Source: Ornithinimicrobium murale
Lineage (GTDB): Bacteria; Actinomycetota; Actinomycetes; Actinomycetales; Dermatophilaceae
Direction of reading: 5' to 3'
DNA: 64,000 nt
NCBI RefSeq assembly: GCF_003352835.1
Contig: NZ_QLVD01000001.1
Coordinates: forward strand, 124,001-188,000
Both the position numbers and the translations under genes were made by a program. The first letter of the stretch is position 1, and each line of letters starts with the position of its first letter. Positions 1 to 9,534 of the stretch are shown here, one piece after another. A model generated the notes under the pieces. That model was not told where the DNA came from and made no database searches. It saw only the letters and a list, made by a program, of their open reading frames with translations.

Positions 1-220
1 CCCGGTCCACCAGGCCGGTGTCATAGTCACCCAGCCGGGAGTAGAACGGAAGATACTGACTCCGGGTCACGACGTTGACGCTGTCGATCTGCACCACTTG
101 GAGCCGGTCGATGACCCGTTGGATGTGGCGCATCGTGGGCCGCTCCGGGCGGGGATCGAGGAACCCCTGGGCGGCTAGGGCGATGCGACGTGCCTGCCCC
201 GCGGTCAGTTCAGCTGCCAT
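1..220 (-). CDS. Winged helix DNA-binding protein, YcaQ/AlkX glycosylase-like (partial, N-terminus only)
   Basis: Only the first 73 codons are in the window; the gene runs off the left edge. The ATG at 220 opens a protein with a helix-turn-helix-like start ([25 protein letters not shown]) followed by [20 protein letters not shown] and SRLGDYD. That IDSVNV...LPFYSRLG stretch is characteristic of the winged-helix family that includes the E. coli crosslink-repair DNA glycosylase YcaQ. A role in repair is inferred from the family only. In related genomes secA often follows hpf, so this gene occupies a variable position. Confidence 0.7.
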   Translation of the reverse strand, partial: MAAELTAGQARRIALAAQGFLDPRPERPTMRHIQRVIDRLQVVQIDSVNVVTRSQYLPFYSRLGDYDTGLVDR

Positions 221-241
221 GGCACAGAACATAGACGAGGA

Positions 242-259
242 CCCCGACACTCGTCGGGG
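242..259 (-). terminator. Perfect 7-bp hairpin downstream of hpf
   Basis: Arms CCCCGAC (242-248) and GTCGGGG (253-259) flank a 4-base loop, between the hpf stop and the start of the next minus-strand gene. There is no T tract, so it is a weak intrinsic terminator or a 3'-end stabiliser. Confidence 0.45.
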
Positions 260-309
260 CCCTCGCCCAGGTATGCGGTCCCCGAAGGGGGCAGTTGCCT
301 AGTGGCCGG

Positions 310-999
310 TCACCCGACGGCAACCTGCTCGGGCCGTGCGTCCTGGTCGCTGGCCTCAGGATCTCCGAGGCGGAGCACACCATAGGACCACCCGCGGCGG
401 CGGTACACCACGCTCGCCTGGTCGGTGGCCTCGTCGTGGAAGAGATAGAAGTCGTGGCCCACGAGCTCCATCTCGTTGAGTGCCTGGCCCACGCTCATCG
501 GCTCCGAGGAATGCACCTTCTCACGCAGCTCGATGGGGCTGTTCCCCTCGGTGCCGAGGGCCTGGTCGACCGCCTCCTCGGGGTCCAACGGTTTGCCGTT
601 CTGCGACGGCTCGCTGGGCAGCTCGGTGGGGAGTGGGTCGGTCGGCAGTCCGAAGGTGGCCTCCGCGACGGAGGCCTTGCGGTGCTTGCCGGTGTGACTG
701 ATCCGGCGCCGGTCGTTCGACCGACGGAGTCGCTCCAGGAGGCGGTTCATCGCGAGGTCGAGGGCGGCGTAGTCGTCGTCCGCAGCGGCCTCGGCACGGA
801 CCACGGTCCGCTTGATATAGCAGGTGATCTCCACACGCTCGCTCTCCTTGGCCTGACGCGGGTTGGCCTCGTGCGTGAGGACCACGTCGGTGCGGGAGAC
901 CCGCGGCGAGAGTTGCGGGATCTTGTCGAGCTTTTCCTCCAGGTGGCGGCGGAAGCGGTCAGTAACCTGCTTCTTCCGGCCGGTCACGGTGATTTCCAT
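310..999 (-). CDS. hpf: Ribosome hibernation promoting factor, long form
   Basis: This 229-residue protein binds the 30S subunit in stationary phase or stress and dimerises 70S ribosomes into inactive 100S particles. The N-terminal ~100 residues (MEITVTGRKKQVTDRF... YAALDLAMNRLLERLRR) are the S30AE/HPF domain. The C-terminal ~55 residues (DFYLFHDEATDQASVVYRRRGWSYGVLRL) are the dimerisation domain that defines the long form; a low-complexity linker joins them. The ATG at 999 is preceded by GAGGAGGA at good spacing. It lies downstream of comF in the usual actinobacterial order and is probably transcribed with it or from its own promoter in the 164-base gap. Confidence 0.96.
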   Translation of the reverse strand: MEITVTGRKKQVTDRFRRHLEEKLDKIPQLSPRVSRTDVVLTHEANPRQAKESERVEITCYIKRTVVRAEAAADDDYAALDLAMNRLLERLRRSNDRRRISHTGKHRKASVAEATFGLPTDPLPTELPSEPSQNGKPLDPEEAVDQALGTEGNSPIELREKVHSSEPMSVGQALNEMELVGHDFYLFHDEATDQASVVYRRRGWSYGVLRLGDPEASDQDARPEQVAVG

Positions 1000-1163
1000 A
1001 GGATCCTCCTCGAGCTGAAGAACAGTGCTGAACCTTGGGCTGTCGCGGCCCTCTACACGTCCGGCACCACCTCCTTGCGGCGGTTCCCCGGGCGCCTCTC
1101 ACACCTCTCCCGGCTCAGCATGTCCGTGGCCTTCGGATGCTCGAGGCTTCCCATAAACAGACA

Positions 1164-2027
1164 CTAGCCCGGTTCCCTCGGGAATGACAGTGGGGGGTGC
1201 GCATGTCGCTGGGTGGCCGCCAGCGTGACCGCCACCACGTGCCCCGCACCGGCCACCCGGAGGGCCCGTGCCCCCTCGGCGATCGTGGCACCTGTGGTGA
1301 TGACGTCGTCGACCAGCAGGCAGGTCATCCCCGGGATCCGGCGCGCGTGGCCCGCTGTCACGGTCATGGCGCCGGCCAGGTTGAGCGCGCGGTTCCCGCT
1401 GTCCAGACCGGCCTGGTCGGCCACCGTGCGGGCCAGTCGCAGCGCCGGCACCAAGGACGGTCGGGACCGGGGCGGGATCTGGCGCAGTGCGGCCCGGGAC
1501 AGCCCGGCGAGCGGATGGTCGCCACGGCGCCGCGTGTTGGCCCGGCCCGACGGTGCTGGCACCACAAGAGTCGTTCCCGAAGCACTTGCCGCAGGAGTCA
1601 CGTGCGTGGGTGGCCTCTGATCGCAGGACAGCAGGCCGCTGAGCAGCACCTCGGCGAGCACGGGCGCGAGGGCGGCCGCCAGGTCGCGGCGACCGTTGTC
1701 CTTCCAGTTGACCAGCGCAGACCGCACCGGCCCGGCGTAGGGCAGCACGGTCCAGACCGGTGGCAGTCCGGGCGGTGCCGGGGTGGGCTCCCAGCGTTGG
1801 GGAGCCGGGGCAGCGGCGAGCACCGCCTGGCACTGCTGACACCACGGCGACCCCGGTGCCTCACACCCACCGCACCGCACCGGCAGCACGAGGTCACTGA
1901 GGGCGGCGGAACCCTCGGCCAGCCACCCGGCCCGTGCCTGCCGGCCGATGCCGCGACCGACCCACCCGCGGTCCCAGGCCCTGCCACGCACGGGTGGCAC
2001 GCTGGACGGTCCGGTGCGCCTCCGCAT
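1164..2027 (-). CDS. comF: ComF family phosphoribosyltransferase-like protein
   Basis: A 287-residue ComF/GntX-type protein. An N-terminal zinc-finger-like pair of CxxC motifs (RCGGCEAPGSPWCQQC, about residues 52-67) precedes a PRTase-fold domain. The PRPP-binding signature CLLVDDVITTGATI is near the C-terminus. Family members are linked to DNA uptake or nucleotide metabolism, but the actinobacterial ones have no proven substrate. It sits between lpqB and hpf, as in mycobacteria. The start is uncertain: the ATG at 2027 has a TGAGG almost touching it, and the first ~30 residues are Arg/Gly-rich, so a downstream start is possible. Confidence 0.85.
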   Translation of the reverse strand: MRRRTGPSSVPPVRGRAWDRGWVGRGIGRQARAGWLAEGSAALSDLVLPVRCGGCEAPGSPWCQQCQAVLAAAPAPQRWEPTPAPPGLPPVWTVLPYAGPVRSALVNWKDNGRRDLAAALAPVLAEVLLSGLLSCDQRPPTHVTPAASASGTTLVVPAPSGRANTRRRGDHPLAGLSRAALRQIPPRSRPSLVPALRLARTVADQAGLDSGNRALNLAGAMTVTAGHARRIPGMTCLLVDDVITTGATIAEGARALRVAGAGHVVAVTLAATQRHAHPPLSFPREPG

Positions 2028-2120
2028 ACCTCAGAGCATCTCGCGGCGCGCCGCGGAACGGTCACCTCCCCGGCCGGCGGTGGACGGACCCGAGGGGTCG
2101 GGTGCCCCTGGGGACACCGG

Positions 2121-3902
2121 TCAGGTGCCCGGGACGATCAGGTCGTCGCCGCCACGGCCGATGCCCCAGTCGTTGCGGTCCTGGGTGTAGATGCGGCCCT
2201 GCTCACTGAGCACCAGCAGGGCCCTGCTGTCCTCCGAGGGCACGGCCCGCACCTCGGTCGCCTCGGAGACCAGCCGCAGCGGCTCCAACCATCCGCCGAT
2301 GTGCACGACGTGCGGACGGTCGGTCGTGTCCTGCCCCTGACGCCCCAGCACGAACAACTCGGTCTGCGAGGCCCACACGGCCGAGCTCACACTGGTCAGG
2401 GTCGAGGCCACCCAGTAGGGCTCGGTGAGTGCGGTCGCCCGGCCGTCCTTGTCGCGGATGATGCCGGTGATCCCGACCTGCGTCTCCTCGGTGTCCCGGT
2501 CCGTGAGCACGATCAGGGCTCGCTGGTCGTCAGCGGCCACCCGGAACTCGGTGACGGTGAGGTTGTCCTCGAGCCAGGGGGCCTCCAGGGGCCAGGCCAC
2601 AGCCTGGCTGAAGGGCTCGCGGCGCGCGATCACCCACACGCGCGGACCGGTCGTGGACCGCCCCGCCACCCAGAGCCCACCGGAGCGGTCGAAGGTCGGG
2701 GCGGTCAGCTCGGTGCCGATCCCCTCCATCGTGGTCTCCACGCCCCCGCGCCACCGCCAGAGCTCGTCGCCGCTCACGGCGGAGACGCCGGCGAACTCCC
2801 GGACCTCGGTGTCGGTCGCGATGTCCTCCCACCGGATCGGCACACTGGGCAGCCCCTCGGTGTCAACAGCCCGGTTGTCCTGCAGCTGGTAGTGCAACGG
2901 CATCACTGGGATCAGGTCGACCCGGCTGCGCAGCAGCGCATAGGGCACGTCCCAGTCTCCGGCCTCGAAGCCGGTGGTCGCCACATCGGAGATGGGGTTC
3001 TCGACGCCTTCCAGCTCCAGGGCCCTGCCGGCTCCCCGGATCAACACGCTGTTGACGCCCGGCGCCTGCTTGAGCGTCTGGGCGAACTGGGCAAACAGTT
3101 CCTTCTGCTGCGCCGGCGAGTTGCCGAGGGACAGCCCGCGCAGCTCGACGGTGGCCGAGCCGGTGGCGGGGTCAACCGGCACGGCGCTGGCCACCAGGTG
3201 CAGGTCCTCGGAGATGCCGGTGGAGGCAGCGCCATCCAGGTAGTCCGGAACCGGCCCGAGCTGGGCCTTGGCCAGGCTGGTGGGCAGACCGTCGCCGCGG
3301 GGGAACCAGCGGATGTCCGGCACGAGGAGACCACTGTCCGGCGTGACGTAGTGGATGGCGTAGGCACCGTAACGGAGCTCGAAGGTGGTCTCCGACAGCC
3401 ACACACCGTAGTTGTCCGGGAAGGTGCTGATCCGCCACTGGCCCGCGACCTGCTCCACGGAGAACCGGTGGGTCCGGGTGGTATCGCGAGGCTCCTCCAC
3501 CAGATAGCCCTGCTCGTCGACGGTGCCGCGCACCTGCACCTCCGCCTCGACGGTGGTGCCGTCGACCACGGTGAGCCGTGGCTCGCCGGCATACACCAGG
3601 ACCTGACTGGTGGGTCGCCACTGCCGCGCGAGGTCGCCGGTCAGGAAGGAACGGGCCACCTCGTGGTCGTCGGCGAAGCTGGCGCTGGCGCGCAGGAAGC
3701 TGGCCACGATCTGGTCGGGGCTGGCGTCCTCCTCCGGTCCGACCGGCAACGCCTGGACCTCCTGGACCGGGGCTCCCTGCACCGGGAGACCCCGCTCGAC
3801 GGTGTCACTGGTGGGCAGTCCGGCGCAGGCAGACAACAGGAGCAGGAGCGGCAGTATGCCGATCAGCAGCCGGGTGCGTCGCTCCCCGTGGCGGGTGGTC
3901 AT
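2121..3902 (-). CDS. lpqB: LpqB lipoprotein, MtrAB-associated
   Basis: 593 residues with a lipoprotein signal: hydrophobic stretch 12-24 and lipobox LSAC with the lipidated Cys at position 26. A GerMN-like region in the first half is followed by a C-terminal beta-propeller. In mycobacteria LpqB contacts the extracellular sensor part of MtrB and modulates MtrA phosphorylation. The start overlaps the mtrB stop by 4 bases (ATGA), so the two are translationally coupled. A GGCATAC word forces a rare ATA Ile codon near residue 16. Confidence 0.96.
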   Translation of the reverse strand: MTTRHGERRTRLLIGILPLLLLLSACAGLPTSDTVERGLPVQGAPVQEVQALPVGPEEDASPDQIVASFLRASASFADDHEVARSFLTGDLARQWRPTSQVLVYAGEPRLTVVDGTTVEAEVQVRGTVDEQGYLVEEPRDTTRTHRFSVEQVAGQWRISTFPDNYGVWLSETTFELRYGAYAIHYVTPDSGLLVPDIRWFPRGDGLPTSLAKAQLGPVPDYLDGAASTGISEDLHLVASAVPVDPATGSATVELRGLSLGNSPAQQKELFAQFAQTLKQAPGVNSVLIRGAGRALELEGVENPISDVATTGFEAGDWDVPYALLRSRVDLIPVMPLHYQLQDNRAVDTEGLPSVPIRWEDIATDTEVREFAGVSAVSGDELWRWRGGVETTMEGIGTELTAPTFDRSGGLWVAGRSTTGPRVWVIARREPFSQAVAWPLEAPWLEDNLTVTEFRVAADDQRALIVLTDRDTEETQVGITGIIRDKDGRATALTEPYWVASTLTSVSSAVWASQTELFVLGRQGQDTTDRPHVVHIGGWLEPLRLVSEATEVRAVPSEDSRALLVLSEQGRIYTQDRNDWGIGRGGDDLIVPGT

Positions 3903-5530
3903 GTCCTCTCCTCTGTGGCGGCGGTGACCTTCTCAACGGTCACCTGCGGAACTTCAGTGTCCTGCCGGGAGTCGAGCGGCACGGGGCCAGGCTCGACAAC
4001 GATCGGGGTCGCCTGGGTGCGCGGCAGGGTCAGCCGGAAGGCGGCACCCTGCCCGGGACGACCGACCACCTGGAGGTAGCCGCCGTGCAGGCGGGCGTCC
4101 TCGAGGGAGATCGCCAGCCCCAGTCCGGTGCCACCGGTCGTCCGGTTGCGTGCCGGGTCGCCCCGCCAGAAGCGGTCGAAGACCCGCGCCGCCTGCTCCC
4201 TGGTCAGCCCGATGCCGTGATCGCGCACCGTCACGGCGACGACCCCGTCGCCCTCGGCGACGCAGATCTCGACCGGGGTCCCCTCCCCGTGGTCGAGCGC
4301 GTTGGCGATCACGTTGCGCAGGATGCGGCTGACCCGACGCTGATCCATCTCGATCATCACCTTGCCCTCGGGCAGGGACAGGCGCACGTCCGACCCGGTG
4401 TGGTTCACCAGGGCACCGAGAGCCTCCACGACCTGGCGGACGACACCGACGAGGTCGATCCGCTCGATCTCCAGGTCGGCTGCGCCGGAGTCGTAGCGGC
4501 TGATCTCCAGCAGTTCGGTCAGCAGGTCCTCGAACCGGCCGAGCTCCTCGTAGAGCAGCTCGGCGGACCGGGCGACCGGTCCTGCGAAGTCGTCCCGCGA
4601 GGCGTGCAGCACTTCCCCGGCCATCCGGATCGTGGTCAGCGGGGTGCGCAGCTCGTGCGAGACGTCGGAGACGAAGCGTTGTTGCAGCATGGACAGTGTC
4701 TCGAGCTGGCGGATCTGGGTCTGGATGCTGTCGGCCATCGTGTTGAACGACACTGCCAACTGGTCCAGCTCGTCCGAGCCCCGAACCGGCAGGCGCTCGT
4801 CCAGGTGGCCCTGTGCCATCTGCTGGCTGACCCGCGCCGCGTGTCCGACGGGCCTGGCCACCATGCTGGTCGCCACCCAGGCCACCGCGCCCATCAGCCC
4901 GAGCAGGGCCACCCCACCGAGGGCGAACCACCGGCGGATGAGGTCCAGGGTGTCCTGCTCACGGGCCATCGGATAGATCAGGTAGAGGTCGTGTGGCCCG
5001 GCCCGGGAGATGTCGACCTGTGACCCCACGATCACCGAGGCCACCGGACGTTGCTGCCCTGCCAGCTGCATGTCCTTGACGACCACCTGCTGGTTGCTGG
5101 GGTCGTCACGCAGCGCCTCGGCCAGCCGCTCCGGGAGGTTGTCGAGGTCGATCCCAGGCGAAGCCAGGGTCGTGATCCGCGCGTCCCGGTCGTTGTCCAG
5201 GCTGCGCATGAGCACCGTGCGCCGCAGAGCCTGGTCCGCGGGGGCGATCGCGTTGACGATGTCGTTGGCGGTCGCGTTCAGGCTGGTGTCGTCACTGCGG
5301 TCGACCGCGTCAAAGCTGGCCTGGGCGTTGCGCACCTCCTGGGCCGCGTCCGTCGTGGCGGCCGCGACCGCCTGACGGACCAACCCCTCGGCGACCTGGG
5401 CGAACAGGATCGTGGCGATGACGGCCGTGACGACCGTGCCCAGCGCCATCGTGGTGGCGATGACCCGCAACCGGAGGGAGGAGCGCCACCAGGTCAGCAC
5501 TCCCCCGGCGTCCTGCGCGGGGGCGGTCAT
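3899..5530 (-). CDS. mtrB: Sensor histidine kinase MtrB
   Basis: 543 residues. Two membrane segments (about 22-45 and 203-224) flank an extracytoplasmic sensor domain. These are followed by HAMP (about 225-278), the HisKA dimerisation domain with phospho-acceptor His292 in SDVSHELRTPLTT, and a HATPase with N box (NVIANALDHGEG) and G boxes (DHGIGL, GGTGLGLAI). MtrB phosphorylates MtrA to coordinate cell division, wall metabolism and osmotic response in actinobacteria. It starts 4 bases after mtrA and overlaps lpqB by 4, giving one operon. Confidence 0.97.
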   Translation of the reverse strand: MTAPAQDAGGVLTWWRSSLRLRVIATTMALGTVVTAVIATILFAQVAEGLVRQAVAAATTDAAQEVRNAQASFDAVDRSDDTSLNATANDIVNAIAPADQALRRTVLMRSLDNDRDARITTLASPGIDLDNLPERLAEALRDDPSNQQVVVKDMQLAGQQRPVASVIVGSQVDISRAGPHDLYLIYPMAREQDTLDLIRRWFALGGVALLGLMGAVAWVATSMVARPVGHAARVSQQMAQGHLDERLPVRGSDELDQLAVSFNTMADSIQTQIRQLETLSMLQQRFVSDVSHELRTPLTTIRMAGEVLHASRDDFAGPVARSAELLYEELGRFEDLLTELLEISRYDSGAADLEIERIDLVGVVRQVVEALGALVNHTGSDVRLSLPEGKVMIEMDQRRVSRILRNVIANALDHGEGTPVEICVAEGDGVVAVTVRDHGIGLTREQAARVFDRFWRGDPARNRTTGGTGLGLAISLEDARLHGGYLQVVGRPGQGAAFRLTLPRTQATPIVVEPGPVPLDSRQDTEVPQVTVEKVTAATEERT

Positions 5531-5534
5531 CTCC

Positions 5535-6212
5535 TCAGGCCGGCCCGGCCTTGTAGCCGACTCCGCGCACGGTCAGGACGATCTGCGGGTTCTCCGGGTC
5601 CTTCTCGATCTTGGCCCGCAGCCGCTGCACGTGGACGTTGACCAGACGGGTGTCACCCGCGTGCCGGTAGCCCCAGACCTTCTCCAGCAGCGACTCGCGG
5701 TCGAAGACGTGGTTGGGGCGGCTGGCCAGCGCCACGAGCAGGTCGAACTCCAGCGGGGTGAGCGGCAGCTCCTCCCCCTCGCGCTTGACGGTGTGGCCCG
5801 CCACGTCGACGACGAGGTCGCCGACGTTCAGCTGGGACGGCTCCCGTCGGTCGCTGCGGCGCAGCCGGGCCCGGATTCTGGCGAGCAGTTCCTGCGGCTT
5901 GAACGGCTTGACGACGTAGTCGTCGGCGCCGGCCTCAAGTCCGGCCACCACGTCCTTGGTGTCCGTGCGCGCGGTGAGCATCACGATCGGGACACCGGAC
6001 TCGGCCCGGAGGTGTCGGCATACCTCCACCCCGCTCAGGGTGGGGAGCATGACGTCCAGCAGGACCAGGTCGGGCCGGAACTCACGGAACAGGGCCACGG
6101 CCCGCCCGCCGTCCGCGCAGTGGGCTACCTCCAGGCCCTCCTTGCGCAGCACGATCCCGAGCATCTCGGCGAGTGCCTGATCATCATCGACCACCAATAC
6201 GCGTGCGTTCAC
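5535..6212 (-). CDS. mtrA: DNA-binding response regulator MtrA
   Basis: 225 residues, OmpR/PhoB class. The receiver domain has the acidic pair D10-D11, phospho-acceptor Asp53 (LVLLDVMLP) and the KPF motif. The C-terminal winged helix includes LTPLEFDLLVALA and VNVHVQRLRAKIEKDPENP, characteristic of MtrA. In mycobacteria and corynebacteria this regulator is essential or central to cell-wall and replication control. It lies 9 bases downstream of ahcY and upstream of mtrB; the tmk gene found at this point in mycobacteria is absent. Confidence 0.98.
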   Translation of the reverse strand: MNARVLVVDDDQALAEMLGIVLRKEGLEVAHCADGGRAVALFREFRPDLVLLDVMLPTLSGVEVCRHLRAESGVPIVMLTARTDTKDVVAGLEAGADDYVVKPFKPQELLARIRARLRRSDRREPSQLNVGDLVVDVAGHTVKREGEELPLTPLEFDLLVALASRPNHVFDRESLLEKVWGYRHAGDTRLVNVHVQRLRAKIEKDPENPQIVLTVRGVGYKAGPA

Positions 6213-6221
6213 GTCTCACCC

Positions 6222-7691
6222 TCAGTAGCGGTAGTGCTCTGGCTTGAACGGGCCGGAGACGTCCAGCCCGAGATACTCGGCCTGCTTCTTGGACAGTTCG
6301 GTCAGGTCCGCGCCGAGCGCACCCAGGTGCAGCCGGGCGACCTCCTCGTCGAGCCGCTTGGGCAGGACGTGGACGCCGACCGGGTAGTCGTCCGGCCGCG
6401 TGAACAGCTCGATCTGGGCCAGTGTCTGGTTGGCGAAGGAGTTGGACATCACGAAGCTCGGGTGGCCCGTGGCGTTGCCCAGGTTCAGGAGCCGCCCCTC
6501 GGACAGCACGATGATCGAACGCTCCTCGCGGGCCGGGGTGTCGCCGTCCGCGTCCTGGGCCGGCAGGGTCCACTCGTGGACCTGCGCCTTGATCTCGGTC
6601 TTGCGCACCCCCGGCACCCGGGCGAGACCGGTCAGGTCGATCTCGTTGTCGAAGTGCCCGATGTTGCCCACGATCGCCTTGTCCTTCATGGCGAGCATGT
6701 GCTCGGGGCGGATCACGTCACAGCAGCCGGTGGTGGTGACGAAGAAGTCGCCGATCCCCACGACGTCCTCGAGCTGCGCGACCTGATAACCCTCCATGGC
6801 AGCCTGCAGCGCGCAGATGGGGTCGATCTCGGTGACGATGACGCGGGCGCCCTGCCCGGCGAGCGCCTCGGCGCATCCCTTGCCGACGTCGCCGAACCCA
6901 CACACCACGGCGACCTTGCCGCCGATCAGGGTGTCGGTGGCCCGGTTGATCCCGTCGATCAGGGAGTGGCGGCAGCCGTACTTGTTGTCGAACTTGGACT
7001 TGGTGACCGAGTCGTTGACGTTGATCGCCGGGAACAGCAGGTCGCCCGTCTCGTGCAGCTGATAGAGACGGTGCACCCCGGTCGTGGTCTCCTCGGTGAC
7101 GCCCCGGATCCCCTCGGCGATCGTGCTCCAGCGCGTCGGCTGGGACTCAAAGGTCTCGCGCACCGTGTCGAGGATGACGCGATACTCCTCGCTGTCCTCC
7201 TCAGTCGCGGTCGGCACGGCACCGGCCTGTTCCCACTGGCGGCCCTTGAGCACCAGCAGGGTGGCGTCCCCGCCGTCGTCCAGGATCATGTTGGGGCTGT
7301 CCTCACCCGGCCAGTCCAGAATCTGGGTGGTGCACCACCAGTACTCCTTCAGGGTCTCGCCCTTCCACGCGAAGACCGGGACCCCCTGCGGGTCCTCCGG
7401 GCTGCCGTCTCGGCCGATGACGACGGCCGCGGCCGCCTCGTCCTGGGTGGAGAAGATGTTGCAGGAGGCCCAGCGGACCTGCGCGCCCAGCGCGACCAGC
7501 GTCTCGATCAGCACGGCGGTCTGCACCGTCATGTGCAGCGACCCGGCGATCCTGGCTCCGGCCAGTGGCTGGCTGGAGGCGTAGCGCTCACGCAGGGCCA
7601 TCAACCCCGGCATCTCGTGCTCTGCGAGACGGATCTGGTGCCGTCCCGCCGTGGCGAGAGACAGATCCCTGACCTGAAAGTCGAACGTCAT
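6222..7691 (-). CDS. ahcY: Adenosylhomocysteinase
   Basis: This 489-residue, NAD-dependent enzyme hydrolyses S-adenosylhomocysteine to adenosine and homocysteine, relieving product inhibition of methyltransferases. Visible motifs are [13 protein letters not shown] ...[19 protein letters not shown], the NAD-binding [13 protein letters not shown], and the C-terminal [10 protein letters not shown] typical of the family. I chose the ATG at 7691 ([11 protein letters not shown]) rather than a farther in-frame start because a CGGAG lies upstream and homologues begin just before this point. Adenosine produced here can be used by the add and punA products encoded later in the window. Confidence 0.97.
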   Translation of the reverse strand: MTFDFQVRDLSLATAGRHQIRLAEHEMPGLMALRERYASSQPLAGARIAGSLHMTVQTAVLIETLVALGAQVRWASCNIFSTQDEAAAAVVIGRDGSPEDPQGVPVFAWKGETLKEYWWCTTQILDWPGEDSPNMILDDGGDATLLVLKGRQWEQAGAVPTATEEDSEEYRVILDTVRETFESQPTRWSTIAEGIRGVTEETTTGVHRLYQLHETGDLLFPAINVNDSVTKSKFDNKYGCRHSLIDGINRATDTLIGGKVAVVCGFGDVGKGCAEALAGQGARVIVTEIDPICALQAAMEGYQVAQLEDVVGIGDFFVTTTGCCDVIRPEHMLAMKDKAIVGNIGHFDNEIDLTGLARVPGVRKTEIKAQVHEWTLPAQDADGDTPAREERSIIVLSEGRLLNLGNATGHPSFVMSNSFANQTLAQIELFTRPDDYPVGVHVLPKRLDEEVARLHLGALGADLTELSKKQAEYLGLDVSGPFKPEHYRY

Positions 7692-7860
7692 GCTCTGGTG
7701 CTCCGTCGGTTGCAGGGTGGGTTCACGGCGCAGTATGCCGTGGGGCCGGGTCATCGGGTCCGGTCCAGATTTCCCCATCCTACGTTCTCAGCCCGACTGC
7801 ACCGCCTTCCCGAGCGCGCGGCGCAGTCACGGGCCCACGGCCACCCGCCGGCTCCGGCCC

Positions 7861-7955
7861 CACTTGCCGTCCGCGCCCACTCCCGCCTGTTCCGTCCCAC
7901 TTCCCGTCCGCGCCGACTCCCCGTCTGTTCCGTCCCACTTCTCGTCCGCGCCCAC
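7861..7955. repeat. Tandem 37-38 bp repeat, about 2.5 copies, in the ahcY 5' gap
   Basis: Units begin at 7861 (37 bp), 7898 (38 bp) and 7936 (partial). Each opens CACTT(G/C)(C/T)CGTCCGCGCC and ends CTGTTCCGTCC. The gap 7692-8126 (435 bases, between ahcY and mtr) holds this array and a GTATGCC word at 7733, and no convincing gene. The array is one of five unrelated intergenic repeats in the window. Confidence 0.8.
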
Positions 7956-8126
7956 CCCCCGCCGGCGTGTCGCGCACTGTGCCGACATCGGGGCGGCGTG
8001 TCCCGGGCTAGAGCGCGGTGTTCGCAGCACCGATCCCGCACCAGTGCACGACACGCAGAGCGCCGTGCCCGGAAACCTTGCGACCGGATCGGTCACAGCG
8101 GCCCGGGTTCCAGCAGGACCGTCCGC

Positions 8127-9515
8127 TCAGAGCCCGAGCAGCGCGTTCTCCACGACCTCGGCGAGGGCCGGGTGGATCCAGAACTGGTCCCTGGCGACCT
8201 CGTGCGCCGGTTGTTGGAAAGTCATCGCGTGGATGACCGTCTGGATCAGCGTCGAGGCGTGCGGCCCCATGAAGTGGGCACCCAGGATCAGCCCGGTGGA
8301 TGCGTCCCCGACCAGCTTGGCCACGCCCGTCGTGTCCTCCATCGCCCAGCCGTAAGCCGTGTCGCCATAGCGCTGCAGCTTGACGGTGACGTCGAAGCCG
8401 GCGGCACGAGCTTCCTGCTCAGTCAGTCCGACGGTGGCCACCTGCGGGTGGCTGAAGACCGCCGCTGGCACCGCGTCGTGGTGGAACGTCCGTAGGTCCT
8501 CGGGGTGCACCAGGTTGTGGGCGACCACGCGCGCCTCGTGGTTGGCGAGGTGCTTGAGCTGCACGGGCGCGCTCACGTCGCCGAGCGCCCACACCCCGCG
8601 TGTGCTGGTTCGCCCGTGTGCGTCGACGACGACCCGGCCATCGGGGCGCACGTCCACGCCGGCCACGTCCAACCCCATGCCATCGCTGTTGGGGACCCTG
8701 CCGGTGGCCACGAGCAACACGTCGACGTCGAGGGGGTCCCCCTGGCTGAGCTCCAGGCGCACGCCGGTGTCGGTCCGGGTCGCCCCGGTCACCTCGGTGT
8801 TCAGCCGCAGATCCCAGTGCTCCTGAGCCTGCTCGGTGAACAGCTCGCTGATCTCCGGGTCCAGCCGGTGGTGCAGCAGACGCTCACTGCGCTGGATCTG
8901 CGTCACCCGCACCCCCAGCGCGGAGAAGACGTGGGCAAACTCGGCGCCGATCACCCCACCGCCGATAATCGCCATGGAGGCGGGCAGCTCCTCCAGACGC
9001 ATCACCGTGTCGGAGGTCTCGACCGGCACACCGGAGTCAGCGATGGCCGGGGGCAGGGTGGCCCGGCTGCCGGTGGCGATCACGATCTGGTCCCCGGTGA
9101 TCCGGTGCCGTTCCCCGACCGCGTGTTTCCCACCCGGTTGGGTGATCTCGACCTCGAGCTCCCGCTCGCCAACGAAGGTGGCGTGCCCCAGGTAGGCGTC
9201 CGTGTTGGGGCCGTTGACCCGGTAGTCGCGGCCCCCCTCGGAGATCGGGTCGATCCGGCCGAAGACACGGTCTCGGATATCGGCCCACCGCACGCCATCG
9301 AGGGTGGCATCCACGCCGAACCGGTGGGCCTCGCGAATGGTGGTCGCGACCTCCGCGGCATAGACGAACATCTTGGTCGGGATGCAGCCCACGTTCAGGC
9401 AGGTGCCGCCGAACACACCGCGCTCGATGACGGCCACCCTCTGGTCCGCGAAGTCCTCGGTGACCAGCGAGTTGCCCGAGCCGGTGCCGATGATGATCAG
9501 GTCGTAGTCAGCCAC
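8127..9515 (-). CDS. mtr: Mycothione reductase
   Basis: 462-residue FAD flavoprotein that reduces mycothiol disulfide with NADPH. It has the N-terminal FAD motif IIIGTGSGNSL, the redox disulfide in GGTCLNVGCIPTKMFVYAAEVA, a second dinucleotide fold (IIGGGVIGAEFAHVFSALG) and the C-terminal interface His-Glu region (HPALAEVVENAL). GTCLNVGCIPTKMFVYAA separates it from lipoamide dehydrogenase. I place the start at GTG 9515 (VADYDLIIIG): the TAGGGT box at 9523-9528 sits 7 bases ahead, and the sequence further upstream is intergenic repeat. It implies a mycothiol-producing host. Confidence 0.92.
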   Translation of the reverse strand: MADYDLIIIGTGSGNSLVTEDFADQRVAVIERGVFGGTCLNVGCIPTKMFVYAAEVATTIREAHRFGVDATLDGVRWADIRDRVFGRIDPISEGGRDYRVNGPNTDAYLGHATFVGERELEVEITQPGGKHAVGERHRITGDQIVIATGSRATLPPAIADSGVPVETSDTVMRLEELPASMAIIGGGVIGAEFAHVFSALGVRVTQIQRSERLLHHRLDPEISELFTEQAQEHWDLRLNTEVTGATRTDTGVRLELSQGDPLDVDVLLVATGRVPNSDGMGLDVAGVDVRPDGRVVVDAHGRTSTRGVWALGDVSAPVQLKHLANHEARVVAHNLVHPEDLRTFHHDAVPAAVFSHPQVATVGLTEQEARAAGFDVTVKLQRYGDTAYGWAMEDTTGVAKLVGDASTGLILGAHFMGPHASTLIQTVIHAMTFQQPAHEVARDQFWIHPALAEVVENALLGL

Positions 9516-9522
9516 GGCCGCC

Positions 9523-9528
9523 ACCCTA
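9523..9528 (-). promoter_or_regulatory. Putative -10 box (TAGGGT) for leaderless mtr
   Basis: TAGGGT on the minus strand, 7 bases before GTG 9515, so transcription would start at or next to the start codon. No good -35 is visible. Confidence 0.5.
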
Positions 9529-9534
9529 TTCTGA

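Noticed and set aside
1053..1154. 34-codon minus-strand reading frame upstream of hpf
   Set aside because: Starts with ATG and has AAGGAGG inside, but no family, no conserved motif and no start signal; the gap is more simply the hpf leader.
1197..4079. Plus-strand open frame of about 960 codons
   Set aside because: Antisense of comF and lpqB; the high GC of third positions opens long shadow frames. Composition is His/Arg/Gly-rich and has no family motif.
5412..8495. Plus-strand open frame of about 1027 codons
   Set aside because: Antisense of mtrA, ahcY and mtr, all well-supported families with matching motifs on the minus strand.
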